Origin: Aquirufa aurantiipilula
GTDB lineage: Bacteria > Bacteroidota > Bacteroidia > Cytophagales > Spirosomataceae
Assembly: GCF_019923745.1 (NCBI RefSeq)
Contig: NZ_JAANOG010000001.1
Span: forward strand, 62,001 to 126,000
Length of the DNA stretch: 64,000 nucleotides
Reading direction: 5' to 3'
The position numbers were made by a program, and so were the translations under genes. The notes below the pieces were generated by a model. It ran no database searches, had not been told where the DNA came from, and saw nothing but the letters and a program-made list of their open reading frames with translations. Of the stretch, positions 27,587 through 36,633 are shown piece by piece. The stretch's first letter is position 1; the number at the start of each line of letters is the position of its first letter.

Positions 27587-28456
27587 TTATTTATTAATTG
27601 ATCTAAATTCTAAGGGGGTAATTCCAGTAGCTTTTTTGAAATATTTAATGAAATTGGTTGGCTCATCAAAGCCGGTAGTAAAGCATATTTCCTTAACAGA
27701 AAGGCTTGTAGAGCTTAATTTTCGTTTAATTTCTAGGATGATATAATCATCCAAAAACTCCTTAGCAGTCCTGTTGGTAAATCGCTTGGAAATCTCATTG
27801 AGGTGTTTGTAGGAAATATTCATTTTGTCGGCATAATCATTCACATTCCTACTGTGTGGGTAATCATCCTCAATCATATTTTTGAACTTTTCAAACAAAT
27901 CAAACCCTTGTTTGGAGTTTTGATGTGACTGAATGAGTAAGTTTCTATTGTTTAATTTGTAGAGAATAATCGAAAATAAGGAAGAGATTATTTGGTTTTT
28001 AAGCACATAAGGGCTGTAGACATACTCTGTTGCTACCCTTTTGGCATAGTCCATCATGCATTCATCTAATTGATATACAGGATTAAATAGATGGTAATTG
28101 AATAATTGAGAAATGTGGAAATAGGTATTAGGGGTAAAATAGTTCAATAGATATTCCTTGGTAAAAAGAAAGAAATGTCCGTGGTAGTCTGATTCAGTAT
28201 TTAAGGCATGAATTTGATTGGGAGATATAATCAAACATTCGTTTTCCTGTACCAAGAATTCTTTTAAATCCACTTTATGGCGAACAGAGCCTTTGGTAAT
28301 GATCAATAAAATGAAAAATTCAAGTCGATGAGGAGCAAATGGAGTATTTGGTTCTAAATTAGACCAATCACGCTTAGAAAATTCTTGCAAATCGATGCTC
28401 TCAAAACCTTCCATTTTGAGATCTTCTTTAAAGCTTAGTTTAGGTATAAATTTCAA
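27587..28456 (-). CDS. AraC-family transcriptional regulator
   Basis: 289 aa. The N-terminal half is a cupin-like sensing domain (FFILLIITKGSVRHKVDLKE, then ENECLIISPNQIHAL). The C-terminal 100 residues form the two AraC helix-turn-helix units, with NISYKHLNEISKRFTNRTAK in the first and LSVKEICFTTGFDEPTNFIK in the second, ending KKATGITPLEFR. It stands alone between non-coding stretches of 229 and 165 bp, and its target is unknown. Confidence 0.9.
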   Translation of the reverse strand: MKFIPKLSFKEDLKMEGFESIDLQEFSKRDWSNLEPNTPFAPHRLEFFILLIITKGSVRHKVDLKEFLVQENECLIISPNQIHALNTESDYHGHFFLFTKEYLLNYFTPNTYFHISQLFNYHLFNPVYQLDECMMDYAKRVATEYVYSPYVLKNQIISSLFSIILYKLNNRNLLIQSHQNSKQGFDLFEKFKNMIEDDYPHSRNVNDYADKMNISYKHLNEISKRFTNRTAKEFLDDYIILEIKRKLSSTSLSVKEICFTTGFDEPTNFIKYFKKATGITPLEFRSINK

Positions 28457-28621
28457 TAGTAAAACACATTAAATGATAAAGGAATAAGAAAGGTGCCAAA
28501 CCTCTCACTATGGTAATATACGAACCTTGTAGCTTTAATTAAATTATTGTGACTAAATATTTAAAATTTTTTCATATTAACAAATGTCAATTTTTCTAAA
28601 AAAATTAAATGCTTGGCATTC

Positions 28622-29554
28622 CTATTTTTTGATTTGCTGACTGAATATCGTATTTCCTTTATCGTCAATAAATTGAAATTCCAATACTTTCGCTTGTATG
28701 AAAAATGCCGCAAATCCATTCGTTGATTTGGCGAATTTGGCTTTATCTGTCGCTTTCAAATTTGTTATTTTACTTCCTGCTCCAGAAATAATATGATTCA
28801 ACTGAGGGCTAAGTTGATTGTATTCCAAATGATGTTCATGTCCGGCCAAATAAAAGTCCACTCCAACTTTTTCCAATAAAGATTGCCATGAGTTGGCTAC
28901 ATGGTTTTTTCTGTCCATCCGAGGGCCAGAAGTTACTAATGGATGATGACCCACGGCTATTTTCCATTGGGCTTTAGAATTAGTCATTAGATCAGTAAAC
29001 CACTTTTTCTGAGCAATTGTATCTTGTGAAGCTACATTGGTTCTGAATGGTTCATCTTCATCTTGATAATAGCCCAATTCAAAAGGTGAAGTATCTAAAA
29101 AAGCGATCAATAATTGACTACCATCTGATAATTTGTATGTTTTGGAATAGTAGCGAGCTGGCATATTCCATCTTCTACTGATTTGAGAATAGTCAATTTC
29201 TGCCTGTGGATTACCAGCGTAATCGTGGTTGCCTAAAACCGGATACCAATTTACATGCAGACTATGTCCCACATAAATATCTTCAAAACTACTTTTCCAA
29301 GCAGGATCTAAGGTACTTGCCACACCTTTAGGATAAATATTATCTCCAGTAGTGATGATGAAATCTATGTCAGCCTCAGTTCCCGTTATCGCCATTTGTT
29401 TGGCAACCTCTTTTTGATGGTATTCACCTTGTCGACCGAAATCCCCCATCACCAAAAAACTGATATCAGCTTTTGGATAGGTTTTGCTAGTTTGAGCTAA
29501 ACTGATTTGTAAACCAAGAAGAATCAAAAATCCTGATATGCTTATTTTTTTCAT
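28622..29554 (-). CDS. Secreted acid phosphatase-like metallophosphoesterase (TRAP type)
   Basis: 310 aa with a signal peptide (residues 1-20, MKKISISGFLILLGLQISLA). The calcineurin-like metal motifs follow the order of tartrate-resistant/purple acid phosphatases: VMGDFGRQGEY, TTGDNIYPKGV, PVLGNHDYAGN, VGHHPLVTSG and LAGHEHHLEY. It is likely to release phosphate from organic phosphates in the periplasm. Its ATG overlaps the mnmA stop (ATGA), so it is translated from the mnmA message. Confidence 0.85.
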   Translation of the reverse strand: MKKISISGFLILLGLQISLAQTSKTYPKADISFLVMGDFGRQGEYHQKEVAKQMAITGTEADIDFIITTGDNIYPKGVASTLDPAWKSSFEDIYVGHSLHVNWYPVLGNHDYAGNPQAEIDYSQISRRWNMPARYYSKTYKLSDGSQLLIAFLDTSPFELGYYQDEDEPFRTNVASQDTIAQKKWFTDLMTNSKAQWKIAVGHHPLVTSGPRMDRKNHVANSWQSLLEKVGVDFYLAGHEHHLEYNQLSPQLNHIISGAGSKITNLKATDKAKFAKSTNGFAAFFIQAKVLEFQFIDDKGNTIFSQQIKK

Positions 29555-30690
29555 ACCTCAAAAGATTGAACGTTTTCAAATACACTACCTTTTTGGAACG
29601 ATTTTAAAATCCAACCTCCACCAACGACATCGTCACCCTCATAGAAAACGGCAGCTTGTCCGGGAGCAATACCAGATACTTCATCGTGGAATTCTACCTT
29701 AATTTTACCTTGAAATTGCTCAATTTTGGCCTCAGTTCCAGGATCCTTGTAACGAACCTTAGTTATTGTTTCCAATCCCCCAATGGGTATTTCCGCATAT
29801 TTTTGCAAGTTTAATTGACCAAGATACATACCGGTGCGATTCAAATCCTCCAATTTTCCAATCACCACTTCATTCGTTTCTTTTCGTATTTCCGTGACAA
29901 AAGCTGGAAATCCAAAAGCCTTACCTAATCCTTTACGCTGACCAATGGTATAAAAGGGATAGCCTTCATGTTTACCTATGATTTTCCCGGCTTGATCTAC
30001 AAAGTTCCCACCTTGTACTGCATCTTCTAATTCTGATAAACGTCTTTTTAGAAATCCTCGATAGTCATTATCAGGTACAAAGCAGATCTCGTAGCTTTCC
30101 GACTTATTAACTAAATCCACAAATCCACGTTCTGAAGCCATCTCACGGATTCTTTGCTTGGTTAAATGACCCAATGGTAAAATGGTTCTAGCAAGGCTTT
30201 CTTGTGATACTCCCCAAAGCACATAACTTTGATCTTTTAGGGCATCCACTCCTTTGGAAATAACATATCTACCGTTTTCTTGACGTATTTGGGCATAGTG
30301 TCCAGTGGCAATGAAATCACAGCCTAGTTGGTCAGCTCTACGCAAAAGTGCATCCCATTTGATGTGAGTATTGCACATGACACATGGGTTAGGAGTACGC
30401 CCTTCCACATATTCATTGGTAAAATAATCAATCACGGAATCCCCAAATTCTTCTCGAATGTCCAATATGTAGTGAGGGAATCCCAAGGAGACAGCGATGT
30501 GTCTGGCATCGTTGATGGAATCCAATGAACAGCAACCTGTTTCTTTTTTGGTTCCACCTGAGCTAGCATAGTCCCATGTTTTCATGGTCATGCCAATTAC
30601 CTCATATCCTTGTTCGTGTAGTAAAACAGCTGCGACTGAGCTGTCAATGCCGCCGCTCATAGCGACGAGAACGCGTCCTTTTGTTTCCAT
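29551..30690 (-). CDS. mnmA: tRNA-specific 2-thiouridylase MnmA
   Basis: 379 aa from ATG 30690 (protein start METKGRVLVAMSGG); an in-frame upstream start would add 13 residues with no family match. It thiolates U34 of Lys, Glu and Gln tRNAs. Key features are the PP-loop SGGIDSSVAA, the first catalytic cysteine region in RTPNPCVMCNTHIKW, the second cysteine in ESYEICFVPDNDYR, and FYTIGQRKGLG in the C-terminal part. It overlaps the acid phosphatase gene by 4 bp. Confidence 0.95.
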   Translation of the reverse strand: METKGRVLVAMSGGIDSSVAAVLLHEQGYEVIGMTMKTWDYASSGGTKKETGCCSLDSINDARHIAVSLGFPHYILDIREEFGDSVIDYFTNEYVEGRTPNPCVMCNTHIKWDALLRRADQLGCDFIATGHYAQIRQENGRYVISKGVDALKDQSYVLWGVSQESLARTILPLGHLTKQRIREMASERGFVDLVNKSESYEICFVPDNDYRGFLKRRLSELEDAVQGGNFVDQAGKIIGKHEGYPFYTIGQRKGLGKAFGFPAFVTEIRKETNEVVIGKLEDLNRTGMYLGQLNLQKYAEIPIGGLETITKVRYKDPGTEAKIEQFQGKIKVEFHDEVSGIAPGQAAVFYEGDDVVGGGWILKSFQKGSVFENVQSFEV

Positions 30691-30763
30691 ATTCAATTCA
30701 GGTTCAAAGCCTGCAGAAATTTTTCGCAATTTAGTGATTTATTTCTCCAATAAGTCATTTTTA

Positions 30764-30794
30764 TTTGTAATTCACGTCCTAAAGCGTAGTTTTG
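30764..30794 (+). promoter_or_regulatory. Consensus Bacteroidota promoter for the trpF-like/PBP/hemF operon
   Basis: -33 TTTG (30764-30767) and -7 TAGTTTTG (30787-30794) separated by exactly 19 bp, a full match to the Bacteroidota consensus. Predicted transcription starts near 30797, about 20 nt before the ATG at 30816, and rules out the in-frame TTG at 30792 as a start. Confidence 0.65.
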
Positions 30795-30815
30795 CCAATT
30801 GTTTTAGAAGAGAAT

Positions 30816-31409
30816 ATGATGTTAAAAACACGCGTTAAGGTTTCCTCGATTGATAACCTTTCAGACGCTCGCTATTGTGCTGGTATGGGGGTAGATTGGT
30901 TAGGATTTGCCTTACATGACATGCCACTAGATAAATACAAAGAAATAAGAAATTGGTTGAGTGGAGTAGAAATAGTGGCAGAACTTGCTGGGCTTTCAGC
31001 TGACCAAATGAAAGAAATTGTTCAAAATTATGCTCCAGATTGGATTGAAGTTGATTCCAGGGCCCAGTTGCCTCGTTTATTGGAATTAGACATTCCCAAA
31101 ATGATGCGTGTTAATATAGATACCGATAATTTACCCGCTTTATTTGCTACTGCTGCACCTTATATAAACTACTTTTTATTGGTAGCCGATTCTCCAGATT
31201 CCTTGCAGGGAATGGAAGCTCAAATAGAAACTTGGGCGGCACAATATCCTGTTATATTGGGATTGGAGTTGCCTGAGGAAGATTTGGAGGAATGGGTAGA
31301 ACAAAGCTCGATTCAAGGTATTGGTTTGACAGCAGGCCAAGAGGATAGACCTGGTTTTAGGGATTTTACGGATTTAATGAGTATCTTAGAAAAATTAGAA
31401 ACGGAATAA
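30816..31409 (+). CDS. TrpF-like (phosphoribosylanthranilate isomerase fold) protein lacking the catalytic Cys
   Basis: 197 aa from ATG 30816. The overall pattern is that of TrpF, a TIM barrel acting in tryptophan synthesis: N-terminal strand, NLSDARYCAGMGVDWLGFAL matching the family's 'NLEDA..A...GAD.LGF' region, and a C-terminal GIGLTAGQEDRPGFRDF resembling the SGVE..PG.KD phosphate-binding end. But the KICGI motif with catalytic Cys is KVSSI (Ser10), and the GGTGK phosphate loop is absent. So it probably does not isomerise PRA. No other trp gene is near; it heads an operon with a penicillin-binding protein and hemF. The function is unknown. Confidence 0.65.
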   Translation: MMLKTRVKVSSIDNLSDARYCAGMGVDWLGFALHDMPLDKYKEIRNWLSGVEIVAELAGLSADQMKEIVQNYAPDWIEVDSRAQLPRLLELDIPKMMRVNIDTDNLPALFATAAPYINYFLLVADSPDSLQGMEAQIETWAAQYPVILGLELPEEDLEEWVEQSSIQGIGLTAGQEDRPGFRDFTDLMSILEKLETE

Positions 31410-31421
31410 TTCAATCCATTT

Positions 31422-34034
31422 ATGCTACAACGAATTCGCGCAATCGTTCAACAGCTTAAAAGCCTTTTCTGGATAGGATTGGAGCGTTTAACTGCTTTTT
31501 TATTGCCCTTATTAGCCCGTATTTTAGGTGAAAAAAAGTATTCTTGGTTAGTAGGCCAAGTGGCCATGACCCATTTTTTTCTACTGACTAAATGGCGTTT
31601 AATTGAAGCCTATTACGAAGCCCATGTAGATCGCAGTTCCCCGTATTATCGTCCTATTGTGACCATGTGGAAGGTAGCTGGTAAAGCGGTCATGTACGTT
31701 TTGATATATCTTTTTGTCATTGAAACGAATATTTTTTGGTTGACAGGTGAAATGCCGGGGGTAGATGAATTACAAAATCCCAAATTATCCCAAGCTTCCG
31801 AAATTTATTCTGCTGACGGAGTTTTACTAGGTAAATATTTTGCCGAAAACAGAACGCCTATACGTGATTATAAATTGCTTTCTCCTTATTTGGTTCAGGC
31901 ACTTGTAGCGACTGAAGATGCTCGTTTTTATGAGCATACTGGTATTGACTTTCAAGCTTGGGCTGGTGTGGCTGTTGGATTAGTTAAAGGAGGTGATCGT
32001 GGGGGAGGAAGTACCATTTCCCAACAATTAGCTAAGAACTTATTCAAAACACGTACCAAGAAAAGTTTTACTAAAACGGGTTTATTTGGTTATATACCGG
32101 GGCTCAGTAAATTGATCTATAAATCCAAAGAATGGGTTACTGCCATTAAATTGGAACGCTTTTATACCAAAGATGAAATTATCCTTTGGTATTTAAATAC
32201 GGTAGATTATGGCAATAATGCCTATGGTATTAAAGTAGCATCGAAAACCTATTTTAACACTTCTCCTGACTCATTAAATATTCAAGAAGCAGCTATTTTG
32301 GTTGGACTTCAGAAGGCGACAACCACCTATAATCCAAAGCGTTATGAAGGTAAACCTTTAGAGCAAAATAAAGCTTGGAAGCGTCGTAATGTAGTTTTAG
32401 CTCAAATGGTTAAAGCGGGTTATTTAAAGAAAAATTCCTATGATTCTTTGGCAAAAATGCCGATTGAATTACATACCAATGAGGAATCTCCTTATGATGG
32501 AACAGGTAATTATTTTAAAGTAGCCATTGCCAAATATTTGAATGAGTGGGCCAAGGCCAATGACATGGAGATTGACTTGTATCGTGATGGTTTAAAAATT
32601 TATACCACAATCGATTCAAGGATGCAAATTCATGCCGAACAAGCGGTGGAATCAGGCATGCGTTCCATTCAAAAAACTTTTGACAATCATTGGACAGGCC
32701 AAAACCCATGGGTAGATGAACATGGAAAGGAAATTCCTGGGTTCATTGATACTGTGGCTAAACGTACGGAATATTATAAAGCTTTGGTACATAAATATCC
32801 TGCTAATCCTGATTCTGTCATGCATTACATGAAAAATGTAAAGCGGAAAATGTGGGTTTATTCTAGGTCTACTTTGGGAGAAGAACAAATGACCATGAGT
32901 GCTTATGATTCCATTCAATACTACAAGAAATTCTTACAATCGGGTATGATGACTCTAGATCCCTATACCGGACATATCAAAGCTTGGGTGGGAGGTTTAG
33001 ACTTTAAGTATTTCAAATACGATCATGTGAAGCAATCCAAGCGTCAACCTGGTTCTACTTTTAAGCCATTTGTTTATACTGCCGCTATTGATGGACCTAA
33101 GGATTTGTCGCCATGCTACATGATGACGGATGAACCTTTTGAATTAGAAGTTGAGGAGAAAGGTGAGAAGAAAATTTGGCGTCCTTCCAATGCGGATGGC
33201 ACATTTTCGTATGCAGCCATGCCGATTCGACGGGCATTAGCTAAATCCATCAACTCCATTACGGCTCGATTAACCAATGAAGTGGGAGCAGATACGGTCA
33301 TGTATTATGCCCAGAAAATGGGAATTAAGAGCCCCTTGAAAGCTGTTCCTTCCATTGGTTTAGGATCTTTTGATGTTTCTTTATACGAAATGATTGGTGC
33401 TTATTCTGCTTTTGTCAATGAAGGTATACATGTGGAACCGATGATTGTCCAAGAGATTAAAGATCAAAATGGTAAAGTCTTACAGCGATTTGATCCTGTT
33501 TCATATCGTGTTATTAAAAAGGAATCAGCTCAGTTGGTTCGTTCCATGTTGGAGGGGGTTGTATATGAAGGAGGAACGGGAAGTTCACTACTTTGGAATG
33601 AAGGAGAAGTCTTATTGCCTACGAATAATCGATATGCACCAGCATTTGCTGCAAAAACGGGTACCACTTCGAATCATTCAGATGGTTGGTTTATAGGAAT
33701 GACACACAATTTGATATCTGGGGTCTGGGTAGGTGGAGATGACCGTTCGATTCACTTTCGAACAGGAGCACTTGGGGAAGGTTCAAAAACGGCTTTACCT
33801 ATTTATAAGCGTTTTATGATCAAGGTGGTAAATGACCCATTATTGGCTAATTATAAACCTGTGCCTTTTGATAAGTTAGATAAACGCGTAGTCAAAAAAG
33901 ATTTTAATTGTCAAAGTTCGTACAGTACATTGCCTGATTCACTACAAGTCAGTGATTCAGAATTAGATTCACTTAATTCTTTATTAGGCAGTCCAACTGA
34001 ATCACCTGATACCAATCAACATTCTCCACAATAA
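31422..34034 (+). CDS. Class A penicillin-binding protein (PBP1A-type, transglycosylase/transpeptidase)
   Basis: 870 aa; polymerises and crosslinks peptidoglycan. A roughly 85-residue N-terminal extension precedes the membrane helix (VMYVLIYLFVIETNIFWL). The GT51 domain contains the catalytic glutamate in TEDARFYEHTGID and GGSTISQQLAKNLF. The transpeptidase domain has the SxxK motif in RQPGSTFKPFVYTAA, an SxN motif in AKSINSITARL, and KTG in AAKTGTTSNHSDGW. The C-terminal tail is Ser/Pro-rich. It is 12 bp after the trpF-like gene and 2 bp before hemF. Confidence 0.93.
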   Translation: MLQRIRAIVQQLKSLFWIGLERLTAFLLPLLARILGEKKYSWLVGQVAMTHFFLLTKWRLIEAYYEAHVDRSSPYYRPIVTMWKVAGKAVMYVLIYLFVIETNIFWLTGEMPGVDELQNPKLSQASEIYSADGVLLGKYFAENRTPIRDYKLLSPYLVQALVATEDARFYEHTGIDFQAWAGVAVGLVKGGDRGGGSTISQQLAKNLFKTRTKKSFTKTGLFGYIPGLSKLIYKSKEWVTAIKLERFYTKDEIILWYLNTVDYGNNAYGIKVASKTYFNTSPDSLNIQEAAILVGLQKATTTYNPKRYEGKPLEQNKAWKRRNVVLAQMVKAGYLKKNSYDSLAKMPIELHTNEESPYDGTGNYFKVAIAKYLNEWAKANDMEIDLYRDGLKIYTTIDSRMQIHAEQAVESGMRSIQKTFDNHWTGQNPWVDEHGKEIPGFIDTVAKRTEYYKALVHKYPANPDSVMHYMKNVKRKMWVYSRSTLGEEQMTMSAYDSIQYYKKFLQSGMMTLDPYTGHIKAWVGGLDFKYFKYDHVKQSKRQPGSTFKPFVYTAAIDGPKDLSPCYMMTDEPFELEVEEKGEKKIWRPSNADGTFSYAAMPIRRALAKSINSITARLTNEVGADTVMYYAQKMGIKSPLKAVPSIGLGSFDVSLYEMIGAYSAFVNEGIHVEPMIVQEIKDQNGKVLQRFDPVSYRVIKKESAQLVRSMLEGVVYEGGTGSSLLWNEGEVLLPTNNRYAPAFAAKTGTTSNHSDGWFIGMTHNLISGVWVGGDDRSIHFRTGALGEGSKTALPIYKRFMIKVVNDPLLANYKPVPFDKLDKRVVKKDFNCQSSYSTLPDSLQVSDSELDSLNSLLGSPTESPDTNQHSPQ

Positions 34035-34036
34035 GT

Positions 34037-34930
34037 ATGCGAAAGGAAGTCATAGCCGATTATTTCAAAGGTTTGCAAGATTCTATCTGCAGAGGAATCG
34101 AAGCTGTCGATGGTGGAAGTAGATTCAAAGAAGATAACTGGAAACGCAAAGAAGGTGGTGGTGGCCGTTCTCGTGTCATTGTGAATGGGAATATCCTGGA
34201 AAAAGCGGGAGTTAATTTTTCTGCGGTATTTGGTCCATTGCATCCCAAAATGGTTAAGAGTCTAGATATTAAGGAAGAGGTCGATTTTTTTGCCACTGGG
34301 GTGTCGATTGTAATGCACCCAATCAATCCTTGGGTGCCAATCATTCATATGAATGTTCGGTATTTTGAATTAAGTAATGGAGAACATTGGTTTGGGGGAG
34401 GAATTGATTTAACACCCCATATCATTATTCCAGAGCAGGCAAAATGGTTTCATGAGCAAATTAAGGCTGTTTGTGATCGATTTGATAAAACGTATTACCC
34501 GAAATATAAAACCTGGGCTGATGATTATTTCTTTAATACTCATCGTGAAGAAACACGTGGAATTGGTGGGATATTTTTTGATTATATCAAGGCTAAAACA
34601 TTGGAAGAGAAATTAGCCAATTTTGAGTTTGTAAAAGCTGTCGGGGAAGCATTTGTTCCTATCTACAGTCATTTGATGGAAGAAAATGCGATTCGTCCTT
34701 TTGGAGAAGCCGAAAAGGCATTCCAATTACTTCGTCGAGGAAGGTATGTGGAATTTAACTTAGTTCATGATCGAGGTACAAAATTTGGTTTAGAAACCAA
34801 TGGAAGGACAGAATCAATTTTGATGAGTTTGCCTCCATTAGCTAGTTGGGATTATATGCATGATTATTCGGATTATCCCTTGGGACTAGAAACACAGAAA
34901 TTGTTAGTAAAAGGAGTGGATTGGGTATAA
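34037..34930 (+). CDS. hemF: Oxygen-dependent coproporphyrinogen III oxidase
   Basis: 297 aa; converts coproporphyrinogen III to protoporphyrinogen IX using O2, so the organism is adapted to aerobic life. Conserved family segments are visible: NPWVPIIHMNVRYFEL, WFGGGIDLTPHI, ETRGIGGIFFDYI, and GRYVEFNLVHDRGTKFGL followed by GRTESILMSLPP. It is the last gene of its operon, 2 bp after the penicillin-binding protein, and ends at a strong terminator. Confidence 0.96.
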   Translation: MRKEVIADYFKGLQDSICRGIEAVDGGSRFKEDNWKRKEGGGGRSRVIVNGNILEKAGVNFSAVFGPLHPKMVKSLDIKEEVDFFATGVSIVMHPINPWVPIIHMNVRYFELSNGEHWFGGGIDLTPHIIIPEQAKWFHEQIKAVCDRFDKTYYPKYKTWADDYFFNTHREETRGIGGIFFDYIKAKTLEEKLANFEFVKAVGEAFVPIYSHLMEENAIRPFGEAEKAFQLLRRGRYVEFNLVHDRGTKFGLETNGRTESILMSLPPLASWDYMHDYSDYPLGLETQKLLVKGVDWV

Positions 34931-34953
34931 AATCCTTTAACTACTCTTCATAG

Positions 34954-34987
34954 AAAAAGCCGTTAGAATTATATTCTAGCGGCTTTT
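34954..34987. terminator. Bidirectional intrinsic terminator after hemF
   Basis: An 11-bp stem GCCGTTAGAAT (34959-34969) / ATTCTAGCGGC (34973-34983) with one G-T wobble and a TAT loop, flanked by five A and five T residues. It serves hemF and the convergent small gene. Confidence 0.88.
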
Positions 34988-35022
34988 TGCATTTATTTTT
35001 ATGATTTTAATGGGCTAAATTT

Positions 35023-35424
35023 CTAGCTTTCTTTTTCCCAAACTACGCTAATACCTTTAGGTGTCATTAATAAAATACGTGTTGGTGAAGGTAATAATAC
35101 TAATCTGGCACCTACGGCAGGATTTTCAATCCATTCTACTTCCACGCCTTCTTTCTTTCCAATTTCAATTTCACCGTCTTCCGTTTCTACAAATTTTTTG
35201 GCTAAATAGGCTGTAGGCAAAAGAACGTCAGATTCAGGGCAATGCTTGATATGAACTTTCTCAAGAATTTCTTCCAATTGATCTCCGTATTTTTCATTAA
35301 AATCATCTTCTAAATCGTGTAGGATTTCTTCTACGTCATCATAACTTTCGTCTGAATAGTTCAATTTAGAGAGTTCTAAGCGTTTTTCTAAGATGGCAAT
35401 CATTGCCGCGTCAATCGTATTCAT
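35023..35424 (-). CDS. Conserved hypothetical protein
   Basis: 133 aa, soluble, no signal peptide. The N-terminal half is strongly acidic and helical (SYDDVEEILHDLEDDFNEKYG); the C-terminal half is strand-like and hydrophobic (ARLVLLPSPTRILLMTPKG) and ends VVWEKES. I do not recognise the family. It starts 47 bp upstream (in coordinate terms) of the menC-like gene's stop, and is transcribed in the same direction, so both could share a message. Coding is supported by its intact frame and placement before a terminator. Confidence 0.6.
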   Translation of the reverse strand: MNTIDAAMIAILEKRLELSKLNYSDESYDDVEEILHDLEDDFNEKYGDQLEEILEKVHIKHCPESDVLLPTAYLAKKFVETEDGEIEIGKKEGVEVEWIENPAVGARLVLLPSPTRILLMTPKGISVVWEKES

Positions 35425-35471
35425 GAAGTATTTTCTATTTTTTTGTAAAGATAGGCCTTAAAATGTATTTC

Positions 35472-36566
35472 CTAAACATGATTTTCATGAAATGGATTGA
35501 CACGGAGAAAATTTGGGTTGAAATGTAATTTTCCTCTTTGAATCAACAAGCCTGAAGCAAAATTATTGGTATACAGAGATCCTGTTCCTAGTCCCTGAGG
35601 AATTTGAGGTGAATATTCTGCGGTAAATTGGGCAATAGCTTGTAATCCAATGTTAGATTCCAAGGCAGAAGTAATCCACCAGCCCATTTGACGTTTTTCT
35701 GCAGCTTGAATCCAATCATGGCTAGCTGAAAATCCACCAACAAGGCTGGGCTTAATAATGATGTATTGTGCGGGTATTTTATCTAATAATTGATTTTGTT
35801 GATCTTCACTTTCCAAACCAATCAATTCCTCATCCAAAGCGATGGGTAAAATGTTTTCTTGGCATAAATCTGCCATTGCATTCCAAAGACAAGCACGTAT
35901 CGGTTGTTCAATACTATGAATATCCAATTTGGCTAATTGCTCTAATTTGTAGGCAGCTTCCTTGGGACTAAAAGCCCCATTCGCATCTACTCGAATAAGT
36001 AGTTTTTCTTTGGGAAATTGACTTCTCAAATTTTTCAAAATGGCTAATTCTTGGTCAAAATCAATTGCTCCAATTTTTAATTTTAGGCAGGTATACCCTT
36101 GGGCTATTTTCTCTTCGATTTGATCTTCCATGAAATCAGGTTTTCCCATCCAAATCAAGCCATTGATGGGAATCGCCATTTTTCCTAGGCTAAATTCATT
36201 CTTAAAAAAGATTCCATTTTTAGCTTGTATGTAATCAACAACTGCCATTTCTATGGCAAATTTATAGGAGGGGTAGCCTAATGGAAGATGGGAAATAAAT
36301 AATGGTAACTCTTCAAGAGTTTCAGGAAAATACTCCCATTTAGCGCTCTTAATGTATTTTTCGAATCCCGCCAATCCTTCTTCTTCAAATTCTGGACTAA
36401 GTCCTCGCAAAGGACCTGCTTCTCCTATTCCTATTTGAGTGGGGTTTTTCTTATTCTTAATTTGAATGAAATACGAATTTTTTTCAGTCAATACGCCTCT
36501 AGAAGTACCGGCTTCAAAGTGAAATTGTAAGGAATGTTTTTGGTAAGAAACGGATATATCAAACAT
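35472..36566 (-). CDS. menC: Enolase-superfamily o-succinylbenzoate synthase-like protein
   Basis: 364 aa. The enolase-superfamily capping domain is followed by the barrel, with the catalytic Lys pair in CLKLKIG, metal ligands Asp in RVDANGAF, Glu in SIEQPI and Asp in ALDEEL, and the second catalytic Lys in IIIKPSLVGG. This layout fits o-succinylbenzoate synthase of menaquinone synthesis, but Ala-Glu epimerases share the fold. No other men gene is in the window, so the exact reaction is inferred. It is divergent from lpxK, with 67 bp between them. Confidence 0.75.
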   Translation of the reverse strand: MFDISVSYQKHSLQFHFEAGTSRGVLTEKNSYFIQIKNKKNPTQIGIGEAGPLRGLSPEFEEEGLAGFEKYIKSAKWEYFPETLEELPLFISHLPLGYPSYKFAIEMAVVDYIQAKNGIFFKNEFSLGKMAIPINGLIWMGKPDFMEDQIEEKIAQGYTCLKLKIGAIDFDQELAILKNLRSQFPKEKLLIRVDANGAFSPKEAAYKLEQLAKLDIHSIEQPIRACLWNAMADLCQENILPIALDEELIGLESEDQQNQLLDKIPAQYIIIKPSLVGGFSASHDWIQAAEKRQMGWWITSALESNIGLQAIAQFTAEYSPQIPQGLGTGSLYTNNFASGLLIQRGKLHFNPNFLRVNPFHENHV

Positions 36567-36633
36567 AGCTGCAAGTTATTATTTTCTTGGCTGTTTTGCC
36601 GCCTCGACGATTCTTTTTAGCTTTAAACTTGAT

